From positions 62,001 through 126,000 of the forward strand of contig NZ_JBNDMZ010000012.1 in the NCBI RefSeq assembly GCF_049856295.1: DNA of 64,000 nt. The letters are read 5' to 3'. The DNA comes from JB111 sp049856295. GTDB taxonomy: Bacteria > Actinomycetota > Actinomycetes > Actinomycetales > Actinomycetaceae. The translations under genes and the position numbers were made by a program. Within the stretch, counting starts at the first letter, position 1. Each line of letters begins with the position of its first letter. Under the pieces are notes generated by a model that was not told the origin of the DNA, did not search any database, and saw nothing but the letters and a program-made list of their open reading frames with translations. Below are positions 32,063 to 39,826 of this stretch, in pieces.

Positions 32063-33961
32063 ATGGCACGAGCAGTCGGGATCGACCTCGGCACCACGAA
32101 CTCCGTCGTCTCCGTCCTCGAGGGCGGCGAGCCCACCGTCATCGCGAACGCCGAGGGCGCGCGCACCACGCCGTCCGTCGTCGCGTTCAGCAAGTCCGGC
32201 GAGGTCCTCGTCGGCGAGATCGCCAAGCGTCAGGCCGTCACCAACGTCGACCGCACGATCTCGTCGGTCAAGCGCCACATGGGCACCGACTGGTCGGTCG
32301 ACATCGAGGACAAGTCCTACTCGGCGCCCGAGATCTCGGCGCGCATCCTCGGCAAGCTGAAGAAGGACGCCGAGTCCTACCTCGGCGAGCCCGTCACCGA
32401 CGCGGTCGTCACCGTGCCGGCGTACTTCAACGACGCCGAGCGCCAGGCCACGAAGGACGCCGGCCAGATCGCCGGCCTCAACGTCCTGCGCATCGTCAAC
32501 GAGCCCACCGCGGCCGCCCTCGCCTACGGCCTGGAGAAGGGCAAGGAGGACGAGCTCATCCTCGTCTTCGACCTCGGCGGCGGCACGTTCGACGTCTCCC
32601 TGCTCGAGGTGGGCAAGGACGAGGACGACTTCTCCACGATCCAGGTCCGCGCGACCTCCGGCGACAACCGCCTCGGCGGCGACGACTGGGACCAGCGCGT
32701 CGTCAGCTGGCTCGTCGACACGGTCAAGGGCCGCGGCGGCCCCGACCTGTCCAAGGACAAGATCGCGCTCCAGCGCCTCAAGGACGCCGCGGAGCAGGCC
32801 AAGAAGGAGCTCTCCTCGGCCACGTCGACGAACATCTCGCTGCAGTACCTGTCGATGACCCCCGAGGGGCCGATCCACCTCGACGAGCAGCTCACGCGCG
32901 CCAAGTTCGAGGACATGACCAAGGACCTCCTCGACCGCACCAAGGCGCCGTTCGAGAACGTCATCCGCGACGCCGGGATCCAGCTCTCCGAGATCGACCA
33001 CGTGGTTCTCGTCGGCGGCTCGACCCGCATGCCGGCCGTCACCGAGGTCGTCAAGTCGCTCACCGGTGGCCGCGAGCCCAACAAGGGCGTCAACCCGGAC
33101 GAGGTCGTCGCCGTCGGCGCCGCCCTCCAGGCCGGTGTCATCAAGGGCGACCGCAAGGACGTCCTGCTCATCGACGTCACCCCGCTCTCCCTCGGCATCG
33201 AGACCAAGGGTGGCGTGATGACCAAGCTCATCGAGCGCAACACGGCGATCCCGACCAAGCGGTCCGAGGTCTTCTCCACGGCCGAGGACAACCAGCCCTC
33301 GGTGCTCATCCAGGTCTTCCAGGGCGAGCGCGAGTTCGCGCGGGACAACAAGCCGCTCGGCACGTTCGAGCTCACCGGCATCGCGCCGGCGCCCCGCGGC
33401 ATGCCGCAGGTCGAGGTCGCGTTCGACATCGACGCCAACGGCATCGTTCACGTGTCCGCCAAGGACAAGGGCACCGGCACCGAGCAGTCGATGACGATCA
33501 CCGGCGGCTCCGCCCTGCCCAAGGACGAGATCGACCGCATGATCAAGGAGGCCGAGGCCCACGCCGCCGACGACGCCAAGCGTCGCGAGGAGGCCGACAC
33601 CCGCAACACCGCCGAGCAGCAGGTCTACTCGGTGGAGAAGCAGCTGACCGACAACGCCGACAAGCTCCCCGAGGACGTCTCCTCCGAGATCCAGGCGTCC
33701 GTCGACGAGCTGAAGAAGGCGCTCGAGGGTGAGGACGTCGAGGCCATCAAGACGGCCCAGAACGACCTCAACACGAAGGCCATGAAGATCGGCGAGGCGC
33801 TCTACGCCGCGCAGGGCGCCGAGGACGTCGGCGCGCAGGACCAGCCGAACTTCGGTGACGCCGGTGCGACCGATGCCGGGGCCGGCGAGGGTTCCGGGTC
33901 CGGTTCCGACGAGGACGTGGTCGACGCCGAGATCGTCGACGACGAGGAGGACAAGAAGTGA
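32063..33961 (+). CDS. dnaK: Hsp70 chaperone DnaK
   Basis: A 632-residue Hsp70. It starts MARAVGIDLGTTNSVVSV, the phosphate-1 loop of the ATPase domain; VFDLGGGTFDVSLL and LVGGSTRMPAV are the other nucleotide-binding signatures. The substrate domain begins after the linker segment DVLLIDVTPLSLGIETKGG. The tail ends EDVVDAEIVDDEEDKK, close to the EEVD-like ends of bacterial DnaK. The AAGGAG Shine-Dalgarno precedes ATG 32063. It folds and protects proteins with GrpE and DnaJ, and is regulated through the two HAIR sites. Confidence 0.97.
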   Translation: MARAVGIDLGTTNSVVSVLEGGEPTVIANAEGARTTPSVVAFSKSGEVLVGEIAKRQAVTNVDRTISSVKRHMGTDWSVDIEDKSYSAPEISARILGKLKKDAESYLGEPVTDAVVTVPAYFNDAERQATKDAGQIAGLNVLRIVNEPTAAALAYGLEKGKEDELILVFDLGGGTFDVSLLEVGKDEDDFSTIQVRATSGDNRLGGDDWDQRVVSWLVDTVKGRGGPDLSKDKIALQRLKDAAEQAKKELSSATSTNISLQYLSMTPEGPIHLDEQLTRAKFEDMTKDLLDRTKAPFENVIRDAGIQLSEIDHVVLVGGSTRMPAVTEVVKSLTGGREPNKGVNPDEVVAVGAALQAGVIKGDRKDVLLIDVTPLSLGIETKGGVMTKLIERNTAIPTKRSEVFSTAEDNQPSVLIQVFQGEREFARDNKPLGTFELTGIAPAPRGMPQVEVAFDIDANGIVHVSAKDKGTGTEQSMTITGGSALPKDEIDRMIKEAEAHAADDAKRREEADTRNTAEQQVYSVEKQLTDNADKLPEDVSSEIQASVDELKKALEGEDVEAIKTAQNDLNTKAMKIGEALYAAQGAEDVGAQDQPNFGDAGATDAGAGEGSGSGSDEDVVDAEIVDDEEDKK

Positions 33962-34728
33962 CCGAGCAGCCCGACCGACCGCGGGAGGAGCCGGTGGTCA
34001 ACGACCGTCGGCGCATCGACCCCGAGACCGGCCGGGTGCGTCCGCCCGCGGCGGGCGGCGCCGGTGCGGCGCCCGAGCCGGGTTCCGGTCCGGGTGCGGC
34101 TGCCGGTCCCGACGACGCGGCGAGCGTCCCGGGGCCCGACGGCGCGGGCCAGGTCCCGGGGGAGGCTCCGGCCGCGCAGGGCGCAGGCGGGCCCGACGCC
34201 GGGGCGGCAGGTGCCGCCGGCTCGCCTGATGGCGCCGGCGATGCCGGGGACGCCGGTTCCGCCGGTGACGCCGACCCGCTGGCCCAGGCGCAGGCCGAGG
34301 TCCTCGACCTGCAGGACCAGGTCGCGCGCCGCAAGGCGGACCTCTACAACGTCGAGCAGGAGTACGCGGCGTTCGTGCGGCGCTCCCGCACGGAGGCCTC
34401 GGGCCACCGGCAGGCCGGCGTCGAGTCCGTCGTCGAGTCGCTGTTCGGCGTCCTCGACGACGTCGCGCTCGCGCGGCAGCACGACGACCTCACCGGGCCG
34501 TTCGCCTCGATCGCCGACAAGCTCGAGCAGACGCTCCAGCAGCGGTTCGGGCTCGAGCGGTTCGGCGCCGTCGGGGAGGAGTTCGACCCCACCGTGCACG
34601 AGGCGCTCATGAGCACCGACAGCGCGGAGGTCGAGGTCACGACGATCGACCAGGTCCTCCAGCCGGGCTACCGCATCGGCGAGAAGGTCGTGCGGGCCGC
34701 CCGCGTGGCGGTGCACTCGCCCGCGTGA
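33958..34728 (+). CDS. grpE: Nucleotide exchange factor GrpE
   Basis: A 256-residue GrpE. The GTG start overlaps the dnaK stop by four bases. The first 95 residues are a Gly/Ala/Pro/Asp-rich disordered stretch, longer than in most GrpE proteins. The coiled coil begins near LAQAQAEVLDLQDQVARRKADLYNVEQEYAAF, and the head domain has RFGAVGEEFDPTVHEALM and QPGYRIGEKVVRAARVAV, the family signature. It dimerises and releases ADP from DnaK. Confidence 0.95.
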   Translation: MTEQPDRPREEPVVNDRRRIDPETGRVRPPAAGGAGAAPEPGSGPGAAAGPDDAASVPGPDGAGQVPGEAPAAQGAGGPDAGAAGAAGSPDGAGDAGDAGSAGDADPLAQAQAEVLDLQDQVARRKADLYNVEQEYAAFVRRSRTEASGHRQAGVESVVESLFGVLDDVALARQHDDLTGPFASIADKLEQTLQQRFGLERFGAVGEEFDPTVHEALMSTDSAEVEVTTIDQVLQPGYRIGEKVVRAARVAVHSPA

Positions 34729-34741
34729 GGACGGCCGACGA

Positions 34742-34826
34742 TGCCCGTGGGCGCCGCAGCGATGTGGCGCCCACGGGCACGCGCTCGCGGCGGGGCATGT
34801 ACCCGCCCACGGGCACGCGCTCGCGG
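34742..34826. repeat. Hairpin and direct repeat in the grpE-dnaJ spacer
   Basis: A perfect 14-bp stem pairs 34742-34755 (TGCCCGTGGGCGCC) with 34766-34779 around a 10-base loop. The right arm belongs to a 23-bp direct repeat (34768-34790 and 34804-34826, starting CGCCCACGGGCACGCGC), so the left arm could also pair with the second copy. A further short repeat (CGAACCCGCGG, twice) follows up to about 34865. This 178-bp spacer sits inside an otherwise overlapping operon. It may be an attenuator, RNA-processing site or partial terminator. Confidence 0.8.
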
Positions 34827-34906
34827 AGCGCAACGAACCCGCGGATGCGTGCGAACCCGCGGCGGGAGGACCACAGGTGGAGCTGGGACGAGGGAGGTGG
34901 TGAGTG

Positions 34907-35893
34907 ATGGCAGGGCAGGACTGGCTGGAGAAGGACTTCTACCAGGTGCTCGGCGTGTCCAAGGACGCCGACGCCGACACGATCAAGAAGGCGTACCGGA
35001 AGCTCGCGCGGAAGTACCACCCCGACCAGAACCCCGGTGACACCAAGGCCGAGGAGACCTTCAAGAAGGTCGGCGAGGCCTACGACGTGCTCTCGGACCC
35101 CAAGGACCGCAGCGAGTACGACGCGCTGCGGGCCATGGCCGGCGGGCGGCCCCGGTTCTCCGGCGGCCCCGGCGGGAGCGCGGGGGCCTCGGGCTTCGAG
35201 GACGTCTTCTCCTCCGGCTTCGGTGCCGGCGGGCGCGGGCAGTCCTACGCGTCGGCGGGGGACGCCCCCGGGTTCGACGACATCCTCAGCTCGATGTTCG
35301 GGTCGGCGGCGCCGTCGGGCTTCGGCTCGCGGCGTCGGGCGCAGCGCGGCCAGGACGTCCTTGCCACCACCACGCTGCCGTTCCGGCAGGCGGTCGACGG
35401 GTCGACGGTCGAGCTGACCGTGGACGGGCGCAGCGTCACCACCCGCATCCCGCCGGGCGTGCGCGACGGCCAGAAGATCAAGATCTCCGGCAAGGGGCGC
35501 CCCGGCTCCGGCGGGGCTCCCGCGGGCGACCTCATCATCACGGTCGAGGTCACGCCGCACCCGGTGTTCACGCTCGACGGCGCCAACCTCCGCGTGACGG
35601 TGCCCGTGACGTTCGACGAGGCCGCGCTCGGGGCCACGATCGAGGTGCCGACGCTCGACGGCGACCCGGTGCGCGTCAAGGTGCCGGCGGGGACGCCGTC
35701 GGGCCGGACGCTGCGCGTGCGCAAGCACGGCGTCCAGCGCGCCAAGGGTGCGCCGGGCGACCTCATGGTCACGGTCAACGTGGTGGTCCCCTCGCGGCTG
35801 AGCGCAGCGGCGCGGAAGGCGGTCGAGGAGTTCGCCGCCGCGAACGGTGACGCGAGCCCGCGCGAGTTCCTCTTCGAGCAGGCCGCCCGATGA
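34907..35893 (+). CDS. dnaJ: J-domain co-chaperone DnaJ (type B, no zinc finger)
   Basis: A 328-residue J protein. The J domain (about 5-70) has the essential HPD at 38-40 (KYHPDQNPG). A Gly/Phe-rich region (about 85-150) follows, then directly the two C-terminal beta domains (RRAQRGQDVLATTTLPFRQAVDGST...). The CxxCxGxG zinc-finger cluster of classical DnaJ is absent, so this is a DnaJB/CbpA-like form. GAGGGAGG precedes ATG 34907; a GTG one codon earlier is also possible. It delivers clients to DnaK and stimulates its ATPase. Its stop overlaps the hspR start (ATGA). Confidence 0.93.
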   Translation: MAGQDWLEKDFYQVLGVSKDADADTIKKAYRKLARKYHPDQNPGDTKAEETFKKVGEAYDVLSDPKDRSEYDALRAMAGGRPRFSGGPGGSAGASGFEDVFSSGFGAGGRGQSYASAGDAPGFDDILSSMFGSAAPSGFGSRRRAQRGQDVLATTTLPFRQAVDGSTVELTVDGRSVTTRIPPGVRDGQKIKISGKGRPGSGGAPAGDLIITVEVTPHPVFTLDGANLRVTVPVTFDEAALGATIEVPTLDGDPVRVKVPAGTPSGRTLRVRKHGVQRAKGAPGDLMVTVNVVVPSRLSAAARKAVEEFAAANGDASPREFLFEQAAR

Positions 35894-36372
35894 GCGCGGC
35901 CCGGGCAGGGGCGGGTCGCGGGCGCGGCCGTGCCCGGGTGCGGGCGGAGGACCAGATCGGGCCCGACTCCGCCGTCCTCACCATCTCGGTCGCGGCCGAG
36001 CTCGCCGGCATGCACCCGCAGACGTTGCGCCAGTACGACCGGCTCGGGCTCGTCGAGCCGCACCGCACCCCGGGGCGCGGGCGCCGCTACTCGCTGCGGG
36101 ACGTCGCGCGGCTGCGGGAGGTCCAGCGGCTGTCCCAGGACGAGGGCGTCAACCTCGCGGGCATCCAGCAGGTCCTCCGCCTGCGCGACGAGCTCGACCG
36201 CGTGACCGCCGAGCTGGAGTCGCTCCGCGCGCGCGTCGAGCCCGGCAGCCGGGTGTTCACGGCGAGCCCGACCGGCGTCGTCGTGGCGGGTCCGCGCGGG
36301 AGGCGCGTGCGCGGGGAACGGCGCGAGACCGGGGCGCTCGTCCTGTGGCAGGGCTCCCGGTACGGGCGCTGA
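35890..36372 (+). CDS. hspR: Heat-shock repressor HspR (MerR family)
   Basis: A 160-residue MerR-type regulator. After a Gly/Arg-rich start, AVLTISVAAELAGMHPQTLRQYDRLGLVEPHRT... gives the winged HTH, then GRGRRYSLRDVARLREVQRLSQDEGVNLAGIQQVLRLRDEL, as in HspR proteins. The C-terminal tail is basic. It represses the dnaK operon and clpB through HAIR sites, with DnaK as co-repressor in related species. It is the fourth gene of the operon and overlaps dnaJ by four bases. Confidence 0.94.
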   Translation: MSAARAGAGRGRGRARVRAEDQIGPDSAVLTISVAAELAGMHPQTLRQYDRLGLVEPHRTPGRGRRYSLRDVARLREVQRLSQDEGVNLAGIQQVLRLRDELDRVTAELESLRARVEPGSRVFTASPTGVVVAGPRGRRVRGERRETGALVLWQGSRYGR

Positions 36373-36386
36373 CGCCGTGACCTGCG

Positions 36387-37820
36387 TCAGCTCCAGCCGG
36401 TGAGCTGGGCGTAGACGAGGAACCCGACGGCGACGAGCGCCCAGATCCCCAGCAGCGGCGCGTAGAAGCGCAGCCACTTGTTGTACGGCACGCGGGCCAC
36501 CACGAGCGAGGCCATGAAGTAGCCGGACATCGGGTAGACCACGTTGGTCAGGCCGTCGCCGAGCTGGTACGCGAGCACCGCGCTCTGCCGCGAGACGCCG
36601 AGGATGTCGGACAGCGGTCCGAGGACCGGCAGCGTGACGAGCGCCTGCCCCGAGCCCGAGGGCACGATGAGGTTGAAGAACGCCTGGACGACGAACATGC
36701 CGACGACGAACAGCACGGGCGGCAGGACGCCGACCACCTCGAGCCCGTGGACGATCGAGTCGAGGATCTGACCGTCCTCGAGCAGGATCGCCACACCGCG
36801 CGCGACGCCGACGACGATCGCCCCCGAGAGCACGTCCCGCATCCCCTGCTCGAACCCGTTCGCGACCTCGCTCGGACGTAGCCCGCCGACCAGCCCGACC
36901 ACGAGGGCGATGACGATCCACATGCCCGCCATCTCGGGGAAGAACCAGCCCTGCGCGATGATCCCCCAGATCAGCAGGCCGGCCAGCGCGAGGAACGCGA
37001 TGCCGGCAGCGACCTGGCGGCCGGTGAAGGCGTGGTGCTGGGTCGTGTCGAGGACGACGTCCTTGCCGTCGGCGCGCTGCTCCGCGGTCAGCAGCGAGCG
37101 GCTCGGGTCCTTCGCCACCCGGCGCGCGTACCAGGTGACGTAGAGGCAGGCCGTCGTGATGAGGACGACGTAGAGGACGATGCGCAGCCCGATGCCGGAG
37201 AACGGCTCGAGGCCGGTGATCTGCTGGCCGAGCCCGGTGTTGATCGGGTTGAGGAAGCCCGCGGCGAAACCGGCGCCGGTCCCGAGCAGGGCGACGGCGG
37301 CGGCCACGATGCGGTCGTACCCGAGCGCGAGCATGAGCGGGAGGATCGCGGGGATGTAGACGAGGCTGAGCTCGGGGACGCCGATGAAGCTGGCCACCAG
37401 CGAGAACGGCACCATGAGCGCCGGGATGACGAGCGCCCCGCGGTTCGCGAACACGCGGGCCACCCACGAGAGCACCGTGTCGATGAGCCCGGTCCGGCGG
37501 ACCACCTCGAACATGCCGCCGACGGTGAACACGAAGAAGACGATCTGCCCCGCGTCGATGAGGCCGCGCGGGAACGCCGTGAGGAGCTGCATCGCCGAGA
37601 CGGGGTCCGCGTCGACCCGCCGGAAGCTGTCCGGGTCGACGACCTCCCGCCCGTCCGGCCCGGGCACGCGGTCGTAGAGGCCGGCCGGGACGAGGTAGCT
37701 GAGGATCGCCGCGAGGAGACCCAGGGCCACGAGGACCACGAGGACGTGCGGGAACTCCCGACGGCGGCGCTCGGTGGTGGTGGTCGGCTCGCTCGCGTCG
37801 GGACGCGGTGATTCGGACAT
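36387..37820 (-). CDS. YfcC/ArcD-like carboxylate carrier
   Basis: A 477-residue membrane protein with about 12 hydrophobic segments. LVALGLLAAILSYLVPAGLYDRV near the start, FVFTVGGMFEVVRRTGLIDTVLSWV, AAGFLNPINTGLGQQITGLEPFSGIG and FFNLIVPSGSGQALVTLPVLGPLSDILG are signatures of the YfcC family (C4-dicarboxylate or basic amino acid carriers). The substrate is not defined. TAGGGT lies six bases before the ATG, so translation is probably leaderless. It converges with hspR, with 14 bp between stops. Confidence 0.87.
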   Translation of the reverse strand: MSESPRPDASEPTTTTERRRREFPHVLVVLVALGLLAAILSYLVPAGLYDRVPGPDGREVVDPDSFRRVDADPVSAMQLLTAFPRGLIDAGQIVFFVFTVGGMFEVVRRTGLIDTVLSWVARVFANRGALVIPALMVPFSLVASFIGVPELSLVYIPAILPLMLALGYDRIVAAAVALLGTGAGFAAGFLNPINTGLGQQITGLEPFSGIGLRIVLYVVLITTACLYVTWYARRVAKDPSRSLLTAEQRADGKDVVLDTTQHHAFTGRQVAAGIAFLALAGLLIWGIIAQGWFFPEMAGMWIVIALVVGLVGGLRPSEVANGFEQGMRDVLSGAIVVGVARGVAILLEDGQILDSIVHGLEVVGVLPPVLFVVGMFVVQAFFNLIVPSGSGQALVTLPVLGPLSDILGVSRQSAVLAYQLGDGLTNVVYPMSGYFMASLVVARVPYNKWLRFYAPLLGIWALVAVGFLVYAQLTGWS

Positions 37821-37933
37821 GCTCCGACCCTAGGAACGTGTGTCTGGTCCCGTGCGGCTCCCGGACTCGGTCTCAGATCCTGGTCCGGCGATGGTGCGGC
37901 GCTCCTCACCGGCTCGAGATCAGGTGAGGGTGG

Positions 37934-37963
37934 CGAGACCAGGGGTGGTGTCACCTGGTCTCG
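37934..37963. promoter_or_regulatory. Perfect 10-bp palindrome between YfcC-like and DinB genes
   Basis: CGAGACCAGG at 37934-37943 and CCTGGTCTCG at 37954-37963 with a 10-base spacer. It lies midway in the divergent gap, about 100 bp from the YfcC-like start and 36 bp upstream of a TAGCGT (37999-38004) -10-like box for the DinB gene. It could be an operator; no adjacent regulator gene is present. Confidence 0.45.
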
Positions 37964-38038
37964 TGCACCTTCCCCTCCTCTCGTCGGGGCGTGCGGCGTA
38001 GCGTGGCCGGTGACCGCGCCGCGAGAGGGAGGATCACC

Positions 38039-38560
38039 GTGATCGAGCCGGAGACGAAGGACTGGACCTGGGTCCTCACGAGGCGCTGCGAGGAGTGCGG
38101 GACGGAGTCCTCCGCGTTCACGCCCGCCGACGTCGCGTCCGAGCTCGCCGACGCCGCCCGTCGCTGGGCCGAGGTGCTGCGTCGCGACGCCGTCGCCGAC
38201 CGCCCGGACGACTCGACCTGGTCGCCCCTCGAGTACGGCGCCCACTCGGCCGACGTCCTCGACGTCATGTCGACCCGGCTCGCGCTCATCCGCGGCGGCG
38301 ACGGCCCGACGTTCGCCGACTGGGACCAGGACCGCGCTGCCGTCGACGGCAACTACCTCGCGCGCGACCCGGGCGAGGTCGCGCGCACGTTCGCCGAGCG
38401 GGCGGAGGAGACCGGCATCGTGTTCGGCGCCGTGCCCGAGGCCGCGTGGGAGCGCCCCGGCTACCGCTCCGACGGCGCCGCGTTCACCGTGCGCACCCTC
38501 GCCCAGTACCTGCTGCACGACATCCGCCACCACCTCCACGACGTCGGGAGTGCGGCCTAG
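38039..38560 (+). CDS. DinB-family protein
   Basis: A 173-residue four-helix-bundle protein of the DinB group. The start IEPETKDWTWVLTRRCEECG has a CxxC. The metal-site histidines are in YGAHSADVL and YLLHDIRHHLHDV. Related actinobacterial proteins are thiol-dependent enzymes or metalloproteins of the mycothiol type, but the reaction is unknown here. The GTG at 38039 follows GGGAGGA; TAGCGT at 37999 is a likely -10, giving a short leader. Confidence 0.85.
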   Translation: MIEPETKDWTWVLTRRCEECGTESSAFTPADVASELADAARRWAEVLRRDAVADRPDDSTWSPLEYGAHSADVLDVMSTRLALIRGGDGPTFADWDQDRAAVDGNYLARDPGEVARTFAERAEETGIVFGAVPEAAWERPGYRSDGAAFTVRTLAQYLLHDIRHHLHDVGSAA

Positions 38561-38574
38561 CCCCACCCCCTTCC

Positions 38575-38677
38575 GTCGAGATTGCGGTTCGTTGTCGTCG
38601 AGATTGCGGTTGGGAGCCCCACCAACGGTCGAGAGTGAGGCTGAGGCGGCCGTTCGTCGTCGAGAGTGCGGCTGAGG
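38575..38677. repeat. Dispersed repeat locus with mixed ATT and AGT copies
   Basis: Two GTCGAGATTGCGGTT copies (the second about 22 bp after the first) are followed by two GTCGAGAGT(GA/GC)GGCTGAG copies. All are in the orientation opposite to the 31.8 kb array. They fill the gap between the DinB gene and the next membrane protein gene. Confidence 0.85.
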
Positions 38678-38723
38678 ACGGCCGGTCGGCGTCGGCGGTC
38701 CGAACCCTTGGCACACTGGGCGG

Positions 38724-39506
38724 GTGACATCCGCGCCCGGTGAGCAGCCGGACCCCGACGCCGAGCCGGTCCGCGACCCCGAGCCGGAGCCCGACCCGTC
38801 CCGCGACGACGCGCGAGGCCCCGACGACGCCGAGCCGGAGCCAGACCAGTCCCTCGACGACGCGCGAGGCCCCGACGACGCCGAGCCGGAGCCAGACCAG
38901 TCCCTCGAAGCTGCGCGAGTCCCCGACGACGCCGAACACCCGTCCGCCGACGACCGCGGCACCGGCCCCGCGCCGAGGCGGATTCGCCCGACCACGACCC
39001 GCGCGGCGGTCCTCTGGATGATCGTCGGCGTCCTCGTCGGCGCGCTCGTCCCGGCGTTCGCCCTGGCCTGGGGGACGAACTCGGCGACGGGCGTCGTGCG
39101 CGAGGCCGTCGACGCGGCGTCGCCCGTCGGCACCGGCCGCCACGAGCTGGCGGGGGAGAGCACGTATCTCATCGTCGGCGAGCGGGGCACGACGGGGCAG
39201 TGCGTCGTCACCGGCCCCGACGGCTCCTCGCTCGACATCGAGCTCGAGGAGGTCTTCCAGGCCGGCGGGGGCTCGCGCGAGGTCAGCCTCGGCAGCTTCG
39301 CCGCGGGCTCGGACGGGACCTACGACGTCGACTGCGACGCCGGCGGCGCGGACCTCGGCATCACGCAGTCACCGTCGCTCGGCGGCTGGTCGGTGATGGG
39401 GGCGCCCCTCGTCGTCGGGATCCTCGGCCTCCTCGCGGGGTTCGCGATCGGTCTCACCGGCCTCTTCGCCTGGATCAAGGCGCGGCAGAACCGCTGGAAC
39501 CGCTGA
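38724..39506 (+). CDS. Membrane protein with acidic tandem-repeat N-terminus
   Basis: A 260-residue protein. Residues 1-85 are Asp/Glu/Pro-rich and include two perfect copies and a decayed third copy of a 17-residue repeat (DDARGPDDAEPEPDQSL). Two hydrophobic segments follow, at about 96-118 (AVLWMIVGVLVGALVPAFALAW) and 226-250 (APLVVGILGLLAGFAIGLTGLFAWI). The outside loop between them has two Cys (GQCVVTG, YDVDCDAGG). The function is unknown. The GTG at 38724 has CACACT six bases upstream and no Shine-Dalgarno. Confidence 0.75.
   Translation: MTSAPGEQPDPDAEPVRDPEPEPDPSRDDARGPDDAEPEPDQSLDDARGPDDAEPEPDQSLEAARVPDDAEHPSADDRGTGPAPRRIRPTTTRAAVLWMIVGVLVGALVPAFALAWGTNSATGVVREAVDAASPVGTGRHELAGESTYLIVGERGTTGQCVVTGPDGSSLDIELEEVFQAGGGSREVSLGSFAAGSDGTYDVDCDAGGADLGITQSPSLGGWSVMGAPLVVGILGLLAGFAIGLTGLFAWIKARQNRWNR
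38805..38940 (+). repeat. 51-bp in-frame tandem repeat
   Basis: Two identical 51-bp units (38805-38855 and 38856-38906) and a diverged third. Identity at all codon positions means recent duplication, so the copy number may vary between strains. It encodes an acidic cytoplasmic tail, judging from the positive-inside topology. Confidence 0.85.
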
Positions 39507-39526
39507 TCTGCGCAGCGCACCGTTCA

Positions 39527-39803
39527 TCGAGATTGCGGTTGGTGCACGCCGAGATTGCGGTTGGTGCGACGCAACCCAACCTCGGCGACGACGCCGACGA
39601 ACCGCAACCTCGACCGTGTGCCGACCTGTCCGGCGGTGCTGAGCCGCACTCTCGACACGAGCGAGGCGGAGCTCCCAACCGCAATCTCGACGACGACGAA
39701 CCGCAATCTCGACGACGACAAACCGCAATCTCGACGACGACAAACCGCAGTCTCGACGACGACGAACCGCAATCTCGACGACGACGAACCGCAATCTCGA
39801 CGA
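39527..39803. repeat. Largest dispersed-repeat locus: tandem 22-bp array between convergent genes
   Basis: Two copies in GTCGAGATTGCGG-like orientation (39527 and about 39547) face eight copies in the opposite orientation. From 39677 six consecutive units follow in exact 22-bp spacing (39677, 39699, 39721, 39743, 39765, 39787). Each reads AACCGCA(A/G)TCTCGACGACG with small changes at the last bases. The array fills nearly all of the 320-bp gap between the acidic-repeat membrane protein and the S9 peptidase, which converge. There are no spacers or cas genes, so it is not CRISPR. Confidence 0.95.
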
Positions 39804-39826
39804 AGGAGACGAAGGAAGCTGCGCGG

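Noticed and set aside
39677..39803. CRISPR array
   Set aside because: The units are contiguous 22-bp repeats with no unique spacers, copies occur in both orientations elsewhere, and no cas genes are present.
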